Below are positions 32,516-43,124 of a stretch of DNA of 64,000 nucleotides, one piece after another. The stretch spans positions 22,161,713-22,225,712 of the forward strand of contig NC_092574.1 in the NCBI RefSeq assembly GCF_037975245.1. Direction: 5' to 3'. Source of the DNA: Apostichopus japonicus. Taxonomy: Eukaryota > Echinodermata > Holothuroidea > Aspidochirotida > Stichopodidae. Within the stretch, counting starts at the first letter, position 1; each line of letters opens with the position of its first letter. The notes beneath the pieces were generated by a model. The model had not been told where the DNA came from. It was given only the letters and a program-made list of their open reading frames with translations, and did not search any database. The position numbers and the translations under genes were made by a program.

Positions 32516-35168
32516 TTGAGTGTAGGAGTTAGCAATAGTTGGGAGTCTGTGGGCAAACCTAAGACTGATATTGTGGTGTTAATTTCTCAGGAATGTAGTA
32601 CTAGGCTATAGTAGGTGCAACAGATTGAATGGGTCTGTCGAGAAAAAAAAAAACCTGCAACAACTGAAGACTGGTGTATGTTGTAGCTTATGTATTTTCC
32701 ATTAACATATATACTATAAGGTCATGTCCTTAATAAGGTTTCATGGATCACACTGACATAGTGTGCCTACTTGTCAGTGTTGTCAACTGAGCACAGGGCT
32801 GATGACATCATTCAGTTTGTTATTATGCAGACAGCAAATGGCCATAATGATAATTATTAATTGTTACTTATTCTTCATACTGCCCTTACTGGCCTTACCT
32901 GAACAGTGATGTATAAAAATGCAAGAAGTCGTTAAGCTTTCCATTTTAGAATCGTTTCAGCCTGTCCTATTTCAAACATATGATTGGCAGGTTTCCACGT
33001 TACATAGCTTATCAAAATGGAGCTGTTCTGTAAAGCAAGAAAATCACACATATGCATGCATACAAACACACTCATATATAACAATTTCTGAATATCTTTT
33101 CAGCTGCCCAAAGGTACTGGAATGCAAGCTCTGTTGGGTGAATTAAAAAACCCTCATTGTACTCTTTTATCATGGTCAGCGTAGCTGGAACCAGCAATGA
33201 TGGTGATGTGGATTTGACAGTACCTAGACAAGAATTCAATAGCTGCTTTGTGTTGAAGTGGGTTCAACTTGCTCAAGGCCATGACAGGATGACGACTAGA
33301 CATTAGGATGAATTATCTGTTGCAGAGCTCTATAAACCAGGCAGTTGTTAAAACATCCATTGGGTGACCCTCACAGTCTACCAGGCACTGCATCGCAGAA
33401 GCAAAATGAAGTGTGTGTGATACCTTCATCTTATGAGAGTGGAATGGTATCAGTGTGGCCTCTGTCAATTTGGCTTCAAGTCTTTGTTTTCTTGAAAGCT
33501 GAGAAGATCTTTCAGTGGTTTCACACTGACCTCTGTACTTGACAATTCATGTGTATTTGCCAGCTCAGGAGGAAGCCAGATTTTAATTACATTAACCAAT
33601 GCTGACTTTTTTTTGGACATGTGGTACATCTGCAAGGAGGTGAAGGAAGCAGTTGGAGTTGCATGGATGTGGAATCTTGTTGATAGTCTGGCAGTCTTAT
33701 CCACAGATTATCCCAAAGCTTCTCCACATTGCCACATTCAGAACTTATTACATTGATAAACTTGAAAATTGCAGGAATCTAACGAAGCACCCATCAAGAG
33801 AATTTGTTTGTATAATTATTGAAAGCTGTGACCTTCTGATGTGACAGACTAATGTGAAATAAAGGGCAGTAGATTACCTTGTAAATGAACCTTGTTATTG
33901 TTTGATTGTATCTAATGTTTGCAAAATTTTAAGTTGCATGCTACCAATTGAAACATAATTCTTTCTCTATTAATGGGATATAAATACTTCTCCTTAAAGG
34001 GTGTGGAGACTCCCGCACAAAGAAACGTCTCATGCCGGTTATCGGACCTAGTTTCGAATGCGGTGTAACAGAAGTGTTAGACACCACCATTGATCCCAGA
34101 AAATACACACACAGCTTGCTACCATCTGTAAATAGACATTAGTGTACAGTCAATACAAACATTACAGTCAATACCCACAACACAGTGCACATAGCAGCGT
34201 GGACATCTCAGGTCTAGATAAAAGATAACAAGGTATCAGGTTTCATTACTGTCTGCATTTTGTAGCGACACAAAAAAAACTTCACTTGCAAGCAACGGAA
34301 AGTAAACTTTTTCAGAGCGCGGCATGCGGTTTAGGGCAAGTCTTCAATACCTTTAAATATACTGCATCGGTTGTTGTCACTTGATCATTTGCTTGTGTGT
34401 GAGCTAAATAGCTTAAATAATATGTAAAAAAATAATACAAACTTTCAAATTGCCAGATATTTACTTGCTCAAAATCATTATCCAATCATGATTTGTTGCT
34501 ATCCTTGAGTCCATTATTCAGATGATGAGGCAGATTCCCTTCAACTCTCCATGATGAAGGTAAAACCTTATATCTTAACCAACTGCCATTGAGTGTCCAT
34601 TTGAAAGTTTCAAACACACAAGTGCATTGATTAAAACAAAGACTTTATTGCTGTGGTTGCAGGAACTGGATTTCAGTCTAGTAGTCACTCACCAGGTTTG
34701 TCTTTATCACAGTCTGCTAACTGTGGCTTTTTATGTTAGGAGTTTTTCTTCAGAGCACATGTCACCTTTGATTTGTAAAAAAAGTCCTGAAATTCAGGGA
34801 GTTAAAATTTACTGTCTAAAGATAATTTAAAAAGATTTTTTTTTAACTTCAATCGTCAATGTGGGTGTCAATTAAGGGAATAAGGAGGTACTGATGCAAC
34901 TTTGATAAATGATAGTTGACTGCATTCAAATTAAACCAAGGCCTAGGCTATACTTTTGAAGAAGAAAATATTAGGCTGAATTCATGTTAGCCTAAAAAGG
35001 CTAGGCCAATGCTGACAATTAACACAAACCAAGATCATTTAACCATTTGGGCACTTGTTTATGGCATATTAAAAGGGTCTATATAATTAGGCCTGTATGT
35101 GTACACAACCCACAAGTTGCCAATGAGTATAGACCTAGCCTAACTAGTTTAGGCCTAGGCTACTTTGT
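32516..35168. other. Arm interior without recognised gene (left copy)
   Basis: Reading both strands, only short ORFs occur: 33465-33704 minus, 32919-33146, 33653-33844 and 34627-34830 plus. None shows a domain I know, including the conserved blocks of hAT transposases. A block at 33998-34140 (GTGTGGAGACTCCCGCACAA and following) is less AT-rich than its surroundings and could be part of another repeat. The same sequence occupies 40144-42796 in the right arm. Confidence 0.5.
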
Positions 35169-37010
35169 TTTAGTTTAGTTTAGTAGAAAAAAGGATCAGG
35201 AGGGACACTTAAGTCCCCATCAAGGACCCTATAAAGAGAGGGAAAAAAACTGAAGACACAAACACTCAGACCCGATTACAATGCTTAAAGTGCTTGTCCA
35301 AAGCATTCTTAAACCCATTGACACTACTTGCAAGTACAACTTTCTCAGGCAAACTATTCCACTCATTCACAACCCTATTAGAAAAAAAGTTATGCCGAAT
35401 ATTAATCCTACTATGCGACTTTTGAAGTTTAAGACAATGACCTCTAGTACAACTACTGTTTGCAAACATGAAAAAGTCGGTAAAGGATAAATTGTCGAAA
35501 CCATACACAATCTTGAAAACCTGGATCAAGTCCCCACGTAACCTCCGAAGCTCCAGTGTGGTGAGATTCAACAGTTGTAACCGCCTATAATAAGGAACCC
35601 TCTTTAAGGAACTAATCATCCTAGTAGCCCTCCTCTGGACCTTTTCAAGTACTTCCTTATCCTTAGCAAAATAAGGGTTCCAAGCCTGCACAGCATACTC
35701 CAGATGAGGCCTAACCAACTGCTTATAAAGCCTAACTACGATGTCCTCTTTCAGAAAACTGAAGTTCCTCTTGATCATACCTAAAACCCTATTACCTCTT
35801 TTAGCAGCTTCAAGACAATGTTTGGAAGGTTGCAGAGACGAGTCAATGTAGATACCTAGGTCTCTTTCAACAGAGACCTCCTGTAACTCCACACCATTTA
35901 GATTGTATGTAAACTTTTGGTTACTACTACCAATGTGCATTACCTTACATTTATCAATATTAAAAAGCATTTGCCACCCCTGAGACCAGGAAAAAATCTT
36001 ATCTAAATCCGCTTGAAATTTCTCAGAATCGCTTTTGGAAGAGACCTCAGAATACAATTTGGTGTCATCAGCAAACTTCTTAGCTGTACACAAAATATCT
36101 CCGTCGATGTCATTTATATAGGCAACAAACAACAGGGGACCTAATACAGACCCTTGTGGAACCCCACTAGTAACGTTCTGCCAAGAAGAAGCACAGCCAT
36201 TAATTACCACCCTCTGTTCCCTATTACCAAGCCAATTCCCGATCCAAGACAGTAAATTCCCTATGACACCCATGCTCTTCAGCCTAAGTAAAAGACGCTG
36301 GTGGGGAACTTTATCAAAGGCCTTCTGGAAATCCAGGAACACAACATCTACAGACATCTGCCTATTTAGTGAGCTTGTTACATCTTCCATAAACTCAAGG
36401 ATATTAGTGAGACAAGACCTTTTTTGACAAAAGCCATGCTGAGACTCTCTGATCAAAGACTGACTGCTGAAGTGACAGACCAAAGACTTTTTAACAATAG
36501 ACTCCATGACCTTACAAACTACACTAGTGAGACTAACGGGCCTATAATTACAGGGCTTAGTCTTATCACCCTTCTTGAAAATTGGGGTAATATTAGCACA
36601 TCTCCAGTCCCTAGGAACATAACCTTCATCCATAAATTTACTAAAAATCAACGAGAGTGGAACGCAGAAATAGTGTGCAAAAGTCTTCAACAAATACGGA
36701 TGGATTGCATCCGGTCCAGAAGCTTTAGAAACATTTAGACGAAGCAGCTCCTTTAAGACAACGTCATCCGAAAATAAGACCGTATCCAGTTTAGGCCTAT
36801 CACTGCCCCCCTGAAAATCTGGAATACTACTCGTATCTTCCCTTGTGAAAACCGACACAAAATAGTCGTTCAAAAGATCTGCAAGATCCTGACTATCAGT
36901 AACTATCTTATCAGCCTGTGGTGCCCTAAGGGAAACAATTGCATCTTTAACTTTCTGCTTAGACCTGACATAAGAAAAGAAGGCCTTTGGGTTATCCATA
37001 GACCTAGTCT
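35169..37010 (-). mobile_element. 5'-truncated CR1/L2-like LINE (left arm)
   Basis: Minus-strand LINE copy holding the reverse-transcriptase ORF, a short 3' UTR with a GGGAC-TTAAGT-GTCCC hairpin and an ACTAA-repeat tail (TTTAGTTTAGTTTAGT on the plus strand near 35170). The endonuclease region is absent: in-frame stops lie directly upstream of the ORF and the matching sequence starts about 37010. It is the mirror image of 38302-40143. Confidence 0.8.
35266..36999 (-). CDS. Non-LTR reverse transcriptase ORF, endonuclease domain missing (left copy)
   Basis: 577 codons, open throughout. Motifs in order: NYRPVSLTSVVCKVMES (151-167), FLDFQKAFDKVPH (221-233, first catalytic Asp223), SGVPQGSVLGPLLF (278-291) and FADDTKLY (309-316, catalytic Asp pair 311-312). 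The C-terminal part carries QAWNPYFAKDKEVLEKVQRR, then ELRRLRGDLIQVFKI and the terminal WNSLPEKVV signature. This is the polymerase half of a CR1/L2/Jockey-type ORF2; full-length proteins also have an N-terminal APE endonuclease, lost here. The start Met is only the first ATG after the truncation. The protein could not mobilise its own RNA as it stands. It is identical to the right-arm copy. Confidence 0.92.
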   Translation of the reverse strand: MDNPKAFFSYVRSKQKVKDAIVSLRAPQADKIVTDSQDLADLLNDYFVSVFTREDTSSIPDFQGGSDRPKLDTVLFSDDVVLKELLRLNVSKASGPDAIHPYLLKTFAHYFCVPLSLIFSKFMDEGYVPRDWRCANITPIFKKGDKTKPCNYRPVSLTSVVCKVMESIVKKSLVCHFSSQSLIRESQHGFCQKRSCLTNILEFMEDVTSSLNRQMSVDVVFLDFQKAFDKVPHQRLLLRLKSMGVIGNLLSWIGNWLGNREQRVVINGCASSWQNVTSGVPQGSVLGPLLFVAYINDIDGDILCTAKKFADDTKLYSEVSSKSDSEKFQADLDKIFSWSQGWQMLFNIDKCKVMHIGSSNQKFTYNLNGVELQEVSVERDLGIYIDSSLQPSKHCLEAAKRGNRVLGMIKRNFSFLKEDIVVRLYKQLVRPHLEYAVQAWNPYFAKDKEVLEKVQRRATRMISSLKRVPYYRRLQLLNLTTLELRRLRGDLIQVFKIVYGFDNLSFTDFFMFANSSCTRGHCLKLQKSHSRINIRHNFFSNRVVNEWNSLPEKVVLASSVNGFKNALDKHFKHCNRV

Positions 37011-37567
37011 AATTGGGCCTTATACTGTGCCATATTATGTAATGTGCTATAACAGTTGTAGTAATAGCAAGAATGGTCCAGGTCTAACTAAGCCCAGGCT
37101 TAACTTATGCTTCGGGCTTAACTATGGATTAGGGCTTTACGTGATGCCTAGAGGCTAGCCCACCCTTTTACATTACTAAAAGTGATACTTTATTAGGCTA
37201 GGCATACAATAACTAGGAATTAGGATAACTATATGTGCGACTGAAACTGCCATGCCTATGATTAGAAGAGCTGGCGTAATGAAATCGAATTTGTGGATCG
37301 TAAAACGAGAGAGAATAGCTATGCATGTAATTACAGAAACCAGTCTGAACGTAAAATTCTCGCATTGCTTGTACATTACTCGTATTACACTAGGGCCTAT
37401 GGCTAGTATGGGCCTAGGCTACACAGACTTTTTTTCATTAGATCTCCATCTTGTTCTTTCTACTTCCAAAAAAATCCTCTTCTTTTATGGTCAGTCGGAA
37501 AATCAAACAACAATATCCATGTTCTGACCGATTGCAGCATCCCCAGCACCATTTCTTTCATAATTTC

Positions 37568-37744
37568 GTACTTTTACGTGTACACAAACGATAGTCTATA
37601 CACTGTGAGTATGCGTGTCGCCTGCTAAAAAGTTTTCAAGTGGACCTATTTTACCACCCTGTGTGGGCGTTTTCCCTCTCGACCAATCCAAATCGGTTAC
37701 ATGGTTGGCCAAACTCTCTCTATATACGGCTCTGATGTCGATCA
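37568..37744. other. Spacer of giant inverted repeat, carrying a third hAT-like terminus
   Basis: 177 bp present once. GGCCAAACTCTCTCTATATACGGCTCTG (37707-37734) is identical to the outer right terminus, and the subterminal GTGGACCTATTTTACC parallels GGACCTATTTTGATG in the outer ends, so it looks like the other end of the same transposon family. It is followed by ATGTCGAT (37735-37742), the reverse complement of the outer target duplication, and then by the right arm. Confidence 0.85.
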
Positions 37745-38301
37745 GAAATTATGAAAGAAATGGTGCTGGGGATGCTGCAATCGGTCAGAACATGGATATT
37801 GTTGTTTGATTTTCCGACTGACCATAAAAGAAGAGGATTTTTTTGGAAGTAGAAAGAACAAGATGGAGATCTAATGAAAAAAAGTCTGTGTAGCCTAGGC
37901 CCATACTAGCCATAGGCCCTAGTGTAATACGAGTAATGTACAAGCAATGCGAGAATTTTACGTTCAGACTGGTTTCTGTAATTACATGCATAGCTATTCT
38001 CTCTCGTTTTACGATCCACAAATTCGATTTCATTACGCCAGCTCTTCTAATCATAGGCATGGCAGTTTCAGTCGCACATATAGTTATCCTAATTCCTAGT
38101 TATTGTATGCCTAGCCTAATAAAGTATCACTTTTAGTAATGTAAAAGGGTGGGCTAGCCTCTAGGCATCACGTAAAGCCCTAATCCATAGTTAAGCCCGA
38201 AGCATAAGTTAAGCCTGGGCTTAGTTAGACCTGGACCATTCTTGCTATTACTACAACTGTTATAGCACATTACATAATATGGCACAGTATAAGGCCCAAT
38301 T

Positions 38302-40143
38302 AGACTAGGTCTATGGATAACCCAAAGGCCTTCTTTTCTTATGTCAGGTCTAAGCAGAAAGTTAAAGATGCAATTGTTTCCCTTAGGGCACCACAGGCTG
38401 ATAAGATAGTTACTGATAGTCAGGATCTTGCAGATCTTTTGAACGACTATTTTGTGTCGGTTTTCACAAGGGAAGATACGAGTAGTATTCCAGATTTTCA
38501 GGGGGGCAGTGATAGGCCTAAACTGGATACGGTCTTATTTTCGGATGACGTTGTCTTAAAGGAGCTGCTTCGTCTAAATGTTTCTAAAGCTTCTGGACCG
38601 GATGCAATCCATCCGTATTTGTTGAAGACTTTTGCACACTATTTCTGCGTTCCACTCTCGTTGATTTTTAGTAAATTTATGGATGAAGGTTATGTTCCTA
38701 GGGACTGGAGATGTGCTAATATTACCCCAATTTTCAAGAAGGGTGATAAGACTAAGCCCTGTAATTATAGGCCCGTTAGTCTCACTAGTGTAGTTTGTAA
38801 GGTCATGGAGTCTATTGTTAAAAAGTCTTTGGTCTGTCACTTCAGCAGTCAGTCTTTGATCAGAGAGTCTCAGCATGGCTTTTGTCAAAAAAGGTCTTGT
38901 CTCACTAATATCCTTGAGTTTATGGAAGATGTAACAAGCTCACTAAATAGGCAGATGTCTGTAGATGTTGTGTTCCTGGATTTCCAGAAGGCCTTTGATA
39001 AAGTTCCCCACCAGCGTCTTTTACTTAGGCTGAAGAGCATGGGTGTCATAGGGAATTTACTGTCTTGGATCGGGAATTGGCTTGGTAATAGGGAACAGAG
39101 GGTGGTAATTAATGGCTGTGCTTCTTCTTGGCAGAACGTTACTAGTGGGGTTCCACAAGGGTCTGTATTAGGTCCCCTGTTGTTTGTTGCCTATATAAAT
39201 GACATCGACGGAGATATTTTGTGTACAGCTAAGAAGTTTGCTGATGACACCAAATTGTATTCTGAGGTCTCTTCCAAAAGCGATTCTGAGAAATTTCAAG
39301 CGGATTTAGATAAGATTTTTTCCTGGTCTCAGGGGTGGCAAATGCTTTTTAATATTGATAAATGTAAGGTAATGCACATTGGTAGTAGTAACCAAAAGTT
39401 TACATACAATCTAAATGGTGTGGAGTTACAGGAGGTCTCTGTTGAAAGAGACCTAGGTATCTACATTGACTCGTCTCTGCAACCTTCCAAACATTGTCTT
39501 GAAGCTGCTAAAAGAGGTAATAGGGTTTTAGGTATGATCAAGAGGAACTTCAGTTTTCTGAAAGAGGACATCGTAGTTAGGCTTTATAAGCAGTTGGTTA
39601 GGCCTCATCTGGAGTATGCTGTGCAGGCTTGGAACCCTTATTTTGCTAAGGATAAGGAAGTACTTGAAAAGGTCCAGAGGAGGGCTACTAGGATGATTAG
39701 TTCCTTAAAGAGGGTTCCTTATTATAGGCGGTTACAACTGTTGAATCTCACCACACTGGAGCTTCGGAGGTTACGTGGGGACTTGATCCAGGTTTTCAAG
39801 ATTGTGTATGGTTTCGACAATTTATCCTTTACCGACTTTTTCATGTTTGCAAACAGTAGTTGTACTAGAGGTCATTGTCTTAAACTTCAAAAGTCGCATA
39901 GTAGGATTAATATTCGGCATAACTTTTTTTCTAATAGGGTTGTGAATGAGTGGAATAGTTTGCCTGAGAAAGTTGTACTTGCAAGTAGTGTCAATGGGTT
40001 TAAGAATGCTTTGGACAAGCACTTTAAGCATTGTAATCGGGTCTGAGTGTTTGTGTCTTCAGTTTTTTTCCCTCTCTTTATAGGGTCCTTGATGGGGACT
40101 TAAGTGTCCCTCCTGATCCTTTTTTCTACTAAACTAAACTAAA
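38302..40143 (+). mobile_element. 5'-truncated CR1/L2-like LINE (right arm)
   Basis: Mirror copy of 35169-37010. The 3' UTR runs from 40047 with the TTGATGGGGACTTAAGTGTC hairpin and ends in CTACTAAACTAAACTAAA, a microsatellite-like tail instead of poly(A). The 5' boundary near 38302 is judged from the in-frame TAG just before the ORF and the loss of LINE-like coding upstream. Confidence 0.8.
38313..40046 (+). CDS. Non-LTR reverse transcriptase ORF, endonuclease domain missing (right copy)
   Basis: 577 codons with residues identical to the left-arm copy: catalytic Asp223 and the FADD box at 309-312 are intact, and so is the C-terminal WNSLPEKVV segment. Two intact, identical copies facing away from each other show that the inverted duplication happened after, and not long after, the LINE inserted. 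Expression would need a host promoter because the 5' part of the LINE is gone. Confidence 0.92.
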   Translation: MDNPKAFFSYVRSKQKVKDAIVSLRAPQADKIVTDSQDLADLLNDYFVSVFTREDTSSIPDFQGGSDRPKLDTVLFSDDVVLKELLRLNVSKASGPDAIHPYLLKTFAHYFCVPLSLIFSKFMDEGYVPRDWRCANITPIFKKGDKTKPCNYRPVSLTSVVCKVMESIVKKSLVCHFSSQSLIRESQHGFCQKRSCLTNILEFMEDVTSSLNRQMSVDVVFLDFQKAFDKVPHQRLLLRLKSMGVIGNLLSWIGNWLGNREQRVVINGCASSWQNVTSGVPQGSVLGPLLFVAYINDIDGDILCTAKKFADDTKLYSEVSSKSDSEKFQADLDKIFSWSQGWQMLFNIDKCKVMHIGSSNQKFTYNLNGVELQEVSVERDLGIYIDSSLQPSKHCLEAAKRGNRVLGMIKRNFSFLKEDIVVRLYKQLVRPHLEYAVQAWNPYFAKDKEVLEKVQRRATRMISSLKRVPYYRRLQLLNLTTLELRRLRGDLIQVFKIVYGFDNLSFTDFFMFANSSCTRGHCLKLQKSHSRINIRHNFFSNRVVNEWNSLPEKVVLASSVNGFKNALDKHFKHCNRV

Positions 40144-42796
40144 ACAAAGTAGCCTAGGCCTAAACTAGTTAGGCTAGGTCTATACTCATTGGCAACTTGT
40201 GGGTTGTGTACACATACAGGCCTAATTATATAGACCCTTTTAATATGCCATAAACAAGTGCCCAAATGGTTAAATGATCTTGGTTTGTGTTAATTGTCAG
40301 CATTGGCCTAGCCTTTTTAGGCTAACATGAATTCAGCCTAATATTTTCTTCTTCAAAAGTATAGCCTAGGCCTTGGTTTAATTTGAATGCAGTCAACTAT
40401 CATTTATCAAAGTTGCATCAGTACCTCCTTATTCCCTTAATTGACACCCACATTGACGATTGAAGTTAAAAAAAAATCTTTTTAAATTATCTTTAGACAG
40501 TAAATTTTAACTCCCTGAATTTCAGGACTTTTTTTACAAATCAAAGGTGACATGTGCTCTGAAGAAAAACTCCTAACATAAAAAGCCACAGTTAGCAGAC
40601 TGTGATAAAGACAAACCTGGTGAGTGACTACTAGACTGAAATCCAGTTCCTGCAACCACAGCAATAAAGTCTTTGTTTTAATCAATGCACTTGTGTGTTT
40701 GAAACTTTCAAATGGACACTCAATGGCAGTTGGTTAAGATATAAGGTTTTACCTTCATCATGGAGAGTTGAAGGGAATCTGCCTCATCATCTGAATAATG
40801 GACTCAAGGATAGCAACAAATCATGATTGGATAATGATTTTGAGCAAGTAAATATCTGGCAATTTGAAAGTTTGTATTATTTTTTTACATATTATTTAAG
40901 CTATTTAGCTCACACACAAGCAAATGATCAAGTGACAACAACCGATGCAGTATATTTAAAGGTATTGAAGACTTGCCCTAAACCGCATGCCGCGCTCTGA
41001 AAAAGTTTACTTTCCGTTGCTTGCAAGTGAAGTTTTTTTTGTGTCGCTACAAAATGCAGACAGTAATGAAACCTGATACCTTGTTATCTTTTATCTAGAC
41101 CTGAGATGTCCACGCTGCTATGTGCACTGTGTTGTGGGTATTGACTGTAATGTTTGTATTGACTGTACACTAATGTCTATTTACAGATGGTAGCAAGCTG
41201 TGTGTGTATTTTCTGGGATCAATGGTGGTGTCTAACACTTCTGTTACACCGCATTCGAAACTAGGTCCGATAACCGGCATGAGACGTTTCTTTGTGCGGG
41301 AGTCTCCACACCCTTTAAGGAGAAGTATTTATATCCCATTAATAGAGAAAGAATTATGTTTCAATTGGTAGCATGCAACTTAAAATTTTGCAAACATTAG
41401 ATACAATCAAACAATAACAAGGTTCATTTACAAGGTAATCTACTGCCCTTTATTTCACATTAGTCTGTCACATCAGAAGGTCACAGCTTTCAATAATTAT
41501 ACAAACAAATTCTCTTGATGGGTGCTTCGTTAGATTCCTGCAATTTTCAAGTTTATCAATGTAATAAGTTCTGAATGTGGCAATGTGGAGAAGCTTTGGG
41601 ATAATCTGTGGATAAGACTGCCAGACTATCAACAAGATTCCACATCCATGCAACTCCAACTGCTTCCTTCACCTCCTTGCAGATGTACCACATGTCCAAA
41701 AAAAAGTCAGCATTGGTTAATGTAATTAAAATCTGGCTTCCTCCTGAGCTGGCAAATACACATGAATTGTCAAGTACAGAGGTCAGTGTGAAACCACTGA
41801 AAGATCTTCTCAGCTTTCAAGAAAACAAAGACTTGAAGCCAAATTGACAGAGGCCACACTGATACCATTCCACTCTCATAAGATGAAGGTATCACACACA
41901 CTTCATTTTGCTTCTGCGATGCAGTGCCTGGTAGACTGTGAGGGTCACCCAATGGATGTTTTAACAACTGCCTGGTTTATAGAGCTCTGCAACAGATAAT
42001 TCATCCTAATGTCTAGTCGTCATCCTGTCATGGCCTTGAGCAAGTTGAACCCACTTCAACACAAAGCAGCTATTGAATTCTTGTCTAGGTACTGTCAAAT
42101 CCACATCACCATCATTGCTGGTTCCAGCTACGCTGACCATGTTAAAAGAGTACAATGAGGGTTTTTTAATTCACCCAACAGAGCTTGCATTCCAGTACCT
42201 TTGGGCAGCTGAAAAGATATTCAGAAATTGTTATATATGAGTGTGTTTGTATGCATGCATATGTGTGATTTTCTTGCTTTACAGAACAGCTCCATTTTGA
42301 TAAGCTATGTAACGTGGAAACCTGCCAATCATATGTTTGAAATAGGACAGGCTGAAACGATTCTAAAATGGAAAGCTTAACGACTTCTTGCATTTTTATA
42401 CATCACTGTTCAGGTAAGGCCAGTAAGGGCAGTATGAAGAATAAGTAACAATTAATAATTATCATTATGGCCATTTGCTGTCTGCATAATAACAAACTGA
42501 ATGATGTCATCAGCCCTGTGCTCAGTTGACAACACTGACAAGTAGGCACACTATGTCAGTGTGATCCATGAAACCTTATTAAGGACATGACCTTATAGTA
42601 TATATGTTAATGGAAAATACATAAGCTACAACATACACCAGTCTTCAGTTGTTGCAGGTTTTTTTTTTTCTCGACAGACCCATTCAATCTGTTGCACCTA
42701 CTATAGCCTAGTACTACATTCCTGAGAAATTAACACCACAATATCAGTCTTAGGTTTGCCCACAGACTCCCAACTATTGCTAACTCCTACACTCAA
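40144..42796. other. Arm interior without recognised gene (right copy)
   Basis: Mirror of 32516-35168. The longest plus-strand ORF is 41608-41847 (79 codons, MDKTARLSTRF...), with no recognised domain. Confidence 0.5.
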
Positions 42797-43124
42797 GAAT
42801 ATAGTATAGTTTAGTAGAAAAAAAAGACCAGGAGAGACATTCAAGTCCCCATTAAGGACCCTAAGGCTATGTGAGAGGAATAAAACCGAGGCCATCAAAT
42901 GTCATACCCAATTACAATGCTTAATGTACTCATCCATAGTATTCTTAAACCCATTCACACTACTTGCAATTCAACCTTCTCAGGCAAACCATTCCATCCA
43001 TTCACAACCCTTGTATAAGTTGTATTAGACTTTAGAGAAAAAGTTATGCCGAATATTAATCCTACTATGTAACTTCTGGAGTTTAATACAATGACCTCTG
43101 GTACAACTACTTTTTGGCAAACCT
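42797..43124 (-). pseudogene. Older 3' fragment of a CR1/L2-like LINE (right arm)
   Basis: Mirror of 32189-32515. One extra A in the GAAAAAAAAGACC tract and a TATAGT/TTTAGT difference in the tail distinguish the two arms. Confidence 0.75.

Larger units (their letters stand above)
31686..37567 (+). repeat. Left arm of giant inverted repeat (5.88 kb)
   Basis: Every position p corresponds to 75312-p in the right arm (75313-p outside a one-base length change in the poly(T/A) tract near 32500). All long ORFs recur with identical residues on the opposite strand. Differences I noticed are that one-base indel, a substitution near 32513 and one near 33168, so identity is well above 99.9%. Confidence 0.93.

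Noticed and set aside
36424-36738. 104-codon ORF opposite the reverse transcriptase (and its mirror at 38574-38888)
   Set aside because: Antisense shadow of the reverse-transcriptase coding frame.
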